Shown one piece after another: positions 59,236 through 64,000 of a DNA stretch of 64,000 nucleotides (the stretch's first letter is position 1; each line of letters starts with the position of its first letter). The stretch lies in contig JBCBET010000004.1 of NCBI GenBank assembly GCA_038528385.1, positions 1 through 64,000 on the forward strand. Direction: 5' to 3'. This DNA is from Shimia_B sp038528385 (GTDB lineage: Bacteria > Pseudomonadota > Alphaproteobacteria > Rhodobacterales > Rhodobacteraceae). The position numbers and the translations under genes were made by a program. Below the pieces are notes generated by a model that searched no databases, was not told where the DNA came from, and saw nothing but the letters and a program-made list of their open reading frames with translations.

Positions 59236-60138
59236 ATGGATATCCGCGCGCTCTGTCTCGGCCTCGTCTTCGCCCTCGCGTGGTCGTCCGCGTTCACGTC
59301 GGCACGCATCATCGTGGAGAGCGCGCCGCCGCTTCTGATCCTGTCACTGCGCTTTTTCATTTCCGGCGCGCTGGCCTGCGCGCTCGCCTGGGCGCTGGGG
59401 CAGAGCTTCCGGCTCACGCCCGCGCAGTGGCGGGCGACCATCCTTTTCGGCATCTGCCAGAACGCGCTCTATCTCGGGCTGAACTTCGTGGCCATGCAGA
59501 GCGTGGAGGCCTCGCTCGCCGCCATCATCGCCTCGGCAATGCCGCTTCTCGTGGCGGGGGCGGGCTGGGTGCTTTTCCGGGAGCGCGTGGGCGTGGCGGG
59601 GATCGCGGGCCTCGTGGTGGGGACAGGCGGCGTCATCCTCATCATGGGGGCCCGGCTGGGCGGCGGCGCGGACCCCCTGGGCATCACGCTCTGCGTTCTG
59701 GGCGTCTTGGCGCTCACGGCGGCGACGCTGGCCCTGCGGCAGGCCTCGAGCGGCGGGAATTACATGGCCATCGTGGGCCTGCAGATGCTCATCGGTGCCA
59801 CGGCGCTCCTGCCCGCGGGGCTCGCGCTCGAGACTTGGGAGGTCACCTGGACGCCGCGCCTCGCGGCAGCCTTCGTCTATACCACGCTGGTGCCGGGGCT
59901 TCTCGCGACGCTCATCTGGTTCCACCTTGTGGCGCGGATCGGCGCGGTGAAGGCCGCGACGTTCCACTTCCTCAATCCGTTCTTCGGCGTGGCCATCGCG
60001 GCGCTCATGCTGGGCGAGGCGCTGAGCCTCACCGACGTCGCGGGGGTCGTGCTAATCGCCGGGGCGATCCTCGCCGTGCAGATGTCCCGCGCGAGCGCAG
60101 GCAGCGACCTTGGCACACGGCAGAACACAGCCCGGTGA
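59236..60138 (+). CDS. DMT-superfamily (EamA) transporter
   Basis: The 300-residue protein has ten membrane helices in two EamA repeats (ALAWSSAFTSARIIVESAPP; LNFVAMQSVEASLAAIIAS; FLNPFFGVAIAALMLGEALS). It probably exports a small metabolite. It is not closely similar to the transporter at 37838. ATG at 59236 starts the first helix. Confidence 0.9.
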   Translation: MDIRALCLGLVFALAWSSAFTSARIIVESAPPLLILSLRFFISGALACALAWALGQSFRLTPAQWRATILFGICQNALYLGLNFVAMQSVEASLAAIIASAMPLLVAGAGWVLFRERVGVAGIAGLVVGTGGVILIMGARLGGGADPLGITLCVLGVLALTAATLALRQASSGGNYMAIVGLQMLIGATALLPAGLALETWEVTWTPRLAAAFVYTTLVPGLLATLIWFHLVARIGAVKAATFHFLNPFFGVAIAALMLGEALSLTDVAGVVLIAGAILAVQMSRASAGSDLGTRQNTAR

Positions 60139-60189
60139 TCACCGCGAAGCAGAGCTGACAGCCGCGCCCCGATCGTGCATGGAGCGGCC

Positions 60190-60903
60190 ATGGACCTCGT
60201 CTTCGGATATCTCGCCGGGCTGCTGACGCTGATCAATCCCTGCGTTGTGCCGGTTCTGCCCATCGTGCTGGCCTCGGCGCTGCAGGCCTCCCGCGCGGGG
60301 CCGCTGGCGCTCGCGGCGGGCATGAGCCTCGCCTTCGTGGCGCTGGGCGTGGGCGTCTCCGCCTTCGGCTATGCGCTCGGTATCGATGCGGAGACCATCG
60401 CCAATGCGGGCGCGGTCCTGATGATCCTCTTCGGCCTCGTGCTCCTCGTGCCGCGCTTCTCGGCGCGCTTCGCCACCGCCACGGGCGGCTTCGCGGGCTC
60501 CGCCGACGCGCAGCTCGACGGGATGGACCGCGCCTCGCTCCGCGGGCAGTTCCTAACCGGCGCGCTCCTCGGCGCGGTCTGGAGCCCCTGCGTGGGCCCG
60601 ACGCTGGGTGGCGCCATCGCGCTGGCTTCCACCGGGCAGAGCCTCGGCTGGGCCACGGCGATCATGGCGAGCTTCGCGCTGGGCGTCTCCACCATCATCC
60701 TCGCGCTGGGCTACGGGGCGCAATCGGCGCTCCGTGGGCGTGCCGCAGCGATGCGCCGGATGGCGGCCTATGCCCGCCCGCTCATGGGAGTAATCCTCGT
60801 CGTCGTGGGCACGGGCATCCTCTTCAAGGTGCACCACATGATCGAAATCTGGGCGCTCGACACGCTGCCCGTCTGGCTACAGGACCTCTCGGTCCGCTTC
60901 TGA
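60190..60903 (+). CDS. ccdA: Cytochrome c biogenesis protein CcdA
   Basis: The 237-residue protein has six membrane helices with the two active cysteines in LINPCVVPVLPIVLAS and VWSPCVGPTLGGAIALAS. CcdA passes electrons from cytoplasmic thioredoxin to periplasmic thiol proteins for haem attachment. The next gene, 11 bases downstream, encodes an exported thioredoxin-fold protein, its likely acceptor. ATG at 60190 has GGAG upstream. Confidence 0.93.
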   Translation: MDLVFGYLAGLLTLINPCVVPVLPIVLASALQASRAGPLALAAGMSLAFVALGVGVSAFGYALGIDAETIANAGAVLMILFGLVLLVPRFSARFATATGGFAGSADAQLDGMDRASLRGQFLTGALLGAVWSPCVGPTLGGAIALASTGQSLGWATAIMASFALGVSTIILALGYGAQSALRGRAAAMRRMAAYARPLMGVILVVVGTGILFKVHHMIEIWALDTLPVWLQDLSVRF

Positions 60904-60914
60904 AGGAGATATCC

Positions 60915-61328
60915 ATGCACCGCCGTACCTTCCTCCTCGCCGCCGCGGCCGCGCCGCTCGCCACTCGTGCCATGGGCTCCACGGGCTGGGTCGAATACAT
61001 CCCCGGTCTCGTGCGCGACCGTCTCGCGGCGGGAGACACTGTCTTTCTCGACGTGGCCGCGGATTGGTGCACCACCTGCCGCAGCCAGGAGCGGACGATC
61101 AATGCGCTTCTGGGCGAGAACCCCGCCTACGGGGAGGCGGTCACTTTCATCCGCCTAGACTGGGACGACCATAAGAACGCCCAGATCGTCCAGGACCTCC
61201 GCATCCCGCGCCGCTCCACGCTCGTCGTGCTGAAGGGCGAGGAGGAGCTCGGCCGTATCGTCGCCGGCACGCGCAAGGCCGACATCCAGGCGCTGATGGA
61301 TACCGCGCTCACCGCTGCGAGCACCTGA
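60915..61328 (+). CDS. Periplasmic thioredoxin-family protein
   Basis: The 137-residue protein has a signal peptide (RRTFLLAAAAAPLATRAMG) with an RR start that might be Tat-like. The thioredoxin-fold active site is VAADWCTTCRSQERT, and VLKGEEELGRIVAGTR follows. It probably receives electrons from CcdA. AAGGAGATATCC is an excellent ribosome site. Confidence 0.9.
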   Translation: MHRRTFLLAAAAAPLATRAMGSTGWVEYIPGLVRDRLAAGDTVFLDVAADWCTTCRSQERTINALLGENPAYGEAVTFIRLDWDDHKNAQIVQDLRIPRRSTLVVLKGEEELGRIVAGTRKADIQALMDTALTAAST

Positions 61329-61349
61329 GCGCGCCCGGCCCGCGGGAAT

Positions 61350-61380
61350 GCCTCCGGCGGAAGTACGGGGGCACAAAGAA
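61350..61380 (+). repeat. CCTCC/GGAAG intergenic element, degenerate copy 3
   Basis: GCCTCCGGCGGAAGTACGGG and a following purine-rich run resemble the elements at 32003 and 41632, but the hairpin has a mismatch and the T-run is lost. It lies after the thioredoxin gene. Confidence 0.35.
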
Positions 61381-61505
61381 GGCGGGATGACTGAGCGTGC
61401 CTGTTTTCGCCGCGTGTTGTGTCCCGGGGGGTTGCCATGGGTCTTACCACGGGTCGCGCTTTTGGTCCGGACGGCTTAGGCAGCGGGGGCGTTCTCCGAT
61501 CCGGC

Positions 61506-62618
61506 TTATCCGATCGGCCCGAGGCTCTGATAGGGCGTGCTGCCCGTCTGGCCGCGGTTCAGGAGCACATGGTCAAGGAGCACGCAAGCCATCATCGCCT
61601 CGCCCACGGGCACGGCACGGATGCCAACGCAGGGGTCATGCCTGCCCTTGGTGATGATCTCGGTCTCTTCGCCTGACTTCGTGATCGTGGCGCGCGGCGT
61701 GAGGATGGAGCTCGTGGGCTTCACGGCGAAGCGCACGGTGATGTCCTGTCCCGTGGAGATGCCGCCGAGGATGCCGCCGGCATGGTTGGAGCTGTAGTCC
61801 GGGCCGTGGGGGCCCATGCGGAGCTCGTCTGCGTTCGCATCGCCGGTGAGGGCAGCGGCGGCCATCCCTTCCCCGATCTCGACGCCCTTCACGGCGTTGA
61901 TCGAGAGCATGGCGGCGCCGAGCTCGGTGTCGAGCTTGCCGTAGATCGGCGCGCCGAGGCCCGGCGGCGGGTTTTTCGCCGTCACTTCGATGACCGCGCC
62001 GCAGGAATTGCCGCTCTTGCGCAGGTCGTCGAGGTAGCCTGCCCAATCCGCGGCGGCCCGGGCATCCGGCACCCAGAACGGATTCTGTCCGATCTCTTCC
62101 CAGTCGAAGCGCGCGCGGTCGATGCCGTGGGGGCCCATCTGGGCCATGTAGCCCACGATCTCCATCCCCGGGCAGAGCGCCGAGAGGGCTGCGCGGGCGA
62201 GCCCGCCCGCGGCCACCCGTGCCGCCGTCTCCCGCGCGGAGGAGCGCCCGCCGCCGCGGTAATCCCGCACGCCGTATTTCTGCCAGTAGGTGATATCGGC
62301 ATGGCCGGGGCGAAACTTTTCGGCGATGTCGCCGTAATCCTTCGACCGCTGGTCGGTGTTCTCGATCATGAGCTGGACGGGGGTGCCGGTGGTCACGCCC
62401 TCGAAGACGCCCGACAGGATGCGCACGGCGTCGGCCTCGCGCCGCTGGGTGGTGTATTTCGATTGCCCGGGTTTGCGCTTGTCGAGCCAGACCTGCAGCT
62501 CCTCCTCGCTCACCGGCACGCCCGGGGGGCAGCCGTCCACCGTGCAGCCCAGCGCCGGCCCGTGGCTTTCGCCCCAGGTCGTGACGCGGAAGAGATGTCC
62601 GAAGGAATTCATGCTCAT
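61506..62618 (-). CDS. aroC: Chorismate synthase
   Basis: The 370-residue protein has all three family signatures: WGESHGPALGCTVDGCPPG, YRGGGRSSARETAARVAAG and the C-terminal RHDPCVGIRAVPVGEAMMA. It makes chorismate from EPSP with reduced FMN, ending the shikimate pathway. Start may be ATG 62618 or ATG 62612; ribosome sites are weak. Confidence 0.96.
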   Translation of the reverse strand: MSMNSFGHLFRVTTWGESHGPALGCTVDGCPPGVPVSEEELQVWLDKRKPGQSKYTTQRREADAVRILSGVFEGVTTGTPVQLMIENTDQRSKDYGDIAEKFRPGHADITYWQKYGVRDYRGGGRSSARETAARVAAGGLARAALSALCPGMEIVGYMAQMGPHGIDRARFDWEEIGQNPFWVPDARAAADWAGYLDDLRKSGNSCGAVIEVTAKNPPPGLGAPIYGKLDTELGAAMLSINAVKGVEIGEGMAAAALTGDANADELRMGPHGPDYSSNHAGGILGGISTGQDITVRFAVKPTSSILTPRATITKSGEETEIITKGRHDPCVGIRAVPVGEAMMACVLLDHVLLNRGQTGSTPYQSLGPIG

Positions 62619-62665
62619 ACCCGTCGTGTAGCCTCGGGCCCCGGCCTCGGCAAGCCGCGGCGGGC

Positions 62666-62693
62666 GCCACGAATTTCTTCGGAAATTCGTGGC
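62666..62693 (+). repeat. Tetraloop hairpin D
   Basis: GCCACGAATTTC, loop TTCG, then GAAATTCGTGGC form a perfect 12-bp stem. It lies between two divergent units, aroC leftward and the riboswitch-thiB unit rightward, where a terminator is not expected. Ten bases of the stem equal hairpin C. Confidence 0.55.
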
Positions 62694-62750
62694 TGGGGGC
62701 AGATCGCCCTTCGGGTTGCCGCCGGGTGCGATCTCGCTATGCTTGCTCTC

Positions 62751-62838
62751 ACCTCGGGGTGCCCGGTTGGGCTGAGATGCATGACGCGAACCCGTTGAAC
62801 CTGAACCGGCTCATACCGGCGGAGGGAAGGTGGCCATC
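62751..62838 (+). promoter_or_regulatory. TPP (thi-box) riboswitch
   Basis: The conserved TPP aptamer is clear: CGGGGTG, GGGCTGAGATG (62770 on), ACCCGTTGAACCTGAACCGG (62790 on) and ATACCGGCGGAGGGAA (62813 on). It ends about 40 bases before the thiB start. Binding of thiamine pyrophosphate should lower expression of the thiamine transporter. No separate terminator stem is evident, so translation control is more likely. Confidence 0.96.
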
Positions 62839-62876
62839 AGCTCCTCACTCTTCGTTCGGCGAATTTGGAGGATATG

Positions 62877-63854
62877 ATGAAGACGCTTCCCCTACTCGCA
62901 GGACTGGCACTCGGCACCGCGGCAGCGGCCGACACCCCCGTGCTCACGGTCTACACCTATGACAGTTTCGTCACCGAGTGGGGCCCCGGCCCCGCGGTGG
63001 AGGCGGCTTTCGAGGCCACCTGCGCCTGCGACCTGCAATTCGTGGGCGCGGGCGACGGCGCGGCGCTCCTCGGCCGGATCCGGCTCGAAGGCGCGCGGTC
63101 CGAGGCCGATGTCGTGCTGGGCCTCGACACCAATCTCACCGCCGCGGCCGCGGAAACGGGCCTCTTCGCGCCGCACGGCGTGACGGCGGACTACGATTTG
63201 CCGATCGCGTTCGAGGACCCGCTCTTTGTCCCGTTCGACTGGGGCTATTTCGCCTTCGTGGGCAATGTGGACGGCCCGGCGCCCGAAAGCTTCGAGGCGC
63301 TCGCCGCCTCGGAGGCGCGCGTGGTGATCCAGGATCCACGGTCCTCCACACCGGGGCTGGGGCTCCTCCTTTGGGTCGACAGTGTCTTTGGCGAGGATGC
63401 GGCCGCCGTCTGGGAGGGGCTCGAGGACAACATCGTCACCGTCACCCGAGGCTGGTCGGAGGCCTATGGCCTTTTTCTCGAGGGGGAGGCCGATCTCGTG
63501 CTGAGCTACACCACCTCGCCCGCCTATCACCTGATCGCGGAGGACGACGCGTCGAAGCGCGCGCTCCCCTTTGCGGAGGGCCACTACATGCAGGTGGAGG
63601 TGGCGGGGAAGCTCGCGGGCTCCGACGTGCCCGCGCTCGCCGATGAGTTCCTCGCGTTCATGGTCTCGGAGGCCTTCCAATCGGTGATCCCCACGACGAA
63701 CTGGATGTATCCCGCCGTGACGCCCGAGGCCGGGTTGCCGGACGGGTTCGAGACGCTCGTGACGCCGGAGACGGCGCTGCTCCTGCCCGCCGGTGAGGCG
63801 CCCGCCGCGCGGGAGGCGGCGCTTGAGACATGGCTCGAGGCGCTTTCGCGGTAA
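62877..63854 (+). CDS. thiB: Thiamine ABC transporter substrate-binding protein ThiB
   Basis: The 325-residue protein has a signal peptide (LPLLAGLALGTAAAA) and the ThiB pattern LTVYTYDSFVTEWGPGPAVE, VLGLDTNLTAAAAETGLF, DWGYFAFV, VIQDPRSSTPGLGLL and MYPAVTPEAGLPDGFETL. It binds thiamine in the periplasm for uptake. GGAGG with five bases to ATG 62877 decides the start. The TPP riboswitch upstream confirms the role. Confidence 0.95.
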   Translation: MKTLPLLAGLALGTAAAADTPVLTVYTYDSFVTEWGPGPAVEAAFEATCACDLQFVGAGDGAALLGRIRLEGARSEADVVLGLDTNLTAAAAETGLFAPHGVTADYDLPIAFEDPLFVPFDWGYFAFVGNVDGPAPESFEALAASEARVVIQDPRSSTPGLGLLLWVDSVFGEDAAAVWEGLEDNIVTVTRGWSEAYGLFLEGEADLVLSYTTSPAYHLIAEDDASKRALPFAEGHYMQVEVAGKLAGSDVPALADEFLAFMVSEAFQSVIPTTNWMYPAVTPEAGLPDGFETLVTPETALLLPAGEAPAAREAALETWLEALSR

Positions 63855-64000
63855 GCCCCGTGCGGGCGCTGGCGGGCGGGGCTGCGTCGGCGTTCCTCCT
63901 CGCGCTCACGCTGGGGACCCTCGGGGCCGTGGCGTGGCGCGCGGAGGGGCTCGCGGGCCTCGGAGCTTCCGACTGGGCCGCGATCCGCTTCACGCTGGGC
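63830..64000 (+). CDS. thiP: Thiamine ABC transporter permease ThiP (3' end outside the window)
   Basis: The frame opens at ATG 63830, 25 bases inside the end of thiB, and continues to the window end. It reads a basic N-terminus, then a first membrane helix (SAFLLALTLGTLGAVAW) and DWAAIRFTLG, as at the start of ThiP. A GTG at 63860 is an alternative start. Its position directly after thiB supports the call. Confidence 0.85.
   Translation, partial: MARGAFAVSPVRALAGGAASAFLLALTLGTLGAVAWRAEGLAGLGASDWAAIRFTLG

Noticed and set aside
61381..61505. Short plus-strand frame of about 30 codons after the thioredoxin gene
   Set aside because: Codon use is mixed and the sequence is Arg/Pro-rich without any family likeness.

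Overview
The window is high-GC DNA from an alphaproteobacterium, most likely a Rhodobacteraceae (Rhodobacterales, Roseobacter-type) chromosome. The evidence is a petP-petR regulator pair, the gene order histone-deacetylase-like/xseB/ispA/dxs, an exosortase D with a VPLPA-CTERM substrate, an NDUFA9-like complex I protein and a CtrA-type site. No insertion sequence, prophage, rRNA or CRISPR array was seen. One tRNA (Leu, CAG) is present.

Region 1 (1-17.7 kb) is a cell-surface polysaccharide locus. It starts inside a gene for a secreted protein with repeated LamG-like domains joined by Pro/Glu/Ala linkers. Two glycosyltransferases (GT8, GT2) and a hexapeptide acyltransferase follow. A leftward operon encodes an ExoY-like initiating sugar transferase, a TPR lipoprotein, a Wza-like export protein and an outer-membrane beta-barrel. 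A rightward operon, diverging from a 474-bp AT-rich control region, encodes an ExeA-like ATPase, a Wzz/GNVR chain-length protein and a BY-kinase-like ATPase. A rhomboid protease, exosortase XrtD (fused to an EpsI domain) and its VPLPA-CTERM substrate close the region. No Wzx or Wzy is visible.

Region 2 (18-22.6 kb) holds a small membrane protein with a CtrA-like box upstream, then an unrecognised protein translationally coupled to a type I secretion ABC transporter and its HlyD-family adaptor. A sigma-54-like promoter sits in front.

Region 3 (22.6-31 kb) is envelope and housekeeping: ptsN, hpf, lptB, lptA, lptC, kdsD, an RNase D-like gene, a frameshifted CoA-binding-protein gene, an RlmL-like rRNA methyltransferase, tRNA-Leu, an NDUFA9-like protein and uppP.

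Region 4 (31-41.5 kb) is mixed: a hypothetical exported protein, mtgA, a GST, queG, a Hint-domain protein, a divergent DUF4198/HupE pair with overlapping start codons, a DMT transporter, an AT-rich putative PD-(D/E)XK gene behind ilvE, and petP-petR.

Region 5 (41.7-47.8 kb) contains the isoprenoid precursor operon (HDAC-like, xseB, ispA and an unusually short dxs), then a membrane protein, an SDR protein and a methyltransferase. Region 6 (47.8-54.7 kb) holds a CaiD-like hydratase, an ADP-forming acyl-CoA ligase and an acyl-CoA dehydrogenase (possibly carnitine/gamma-butyrobetaine metabolism), a class II aldolase, an internally deleted arsC remnant and topoisomerase IB. Region 7 (54.8-64 kb) has purine salvage (ade, amn), an HU protein, a VOC protein, a DMT transporter, ccdA plus a thioredoxin, aroC, and a TPP riboswitch controlling a thiamine ABC transporter (thiB, start of thiP).

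Dispersed perfect hairpins with UUCG/CGAA tetraloops occur four times between 53.5 and 62.7 kb, and a CCTCC-GGC-GGAGG-TATTT element occurs three times. All family names come from reading translated sequence and recalling family motifs; no database search was run.
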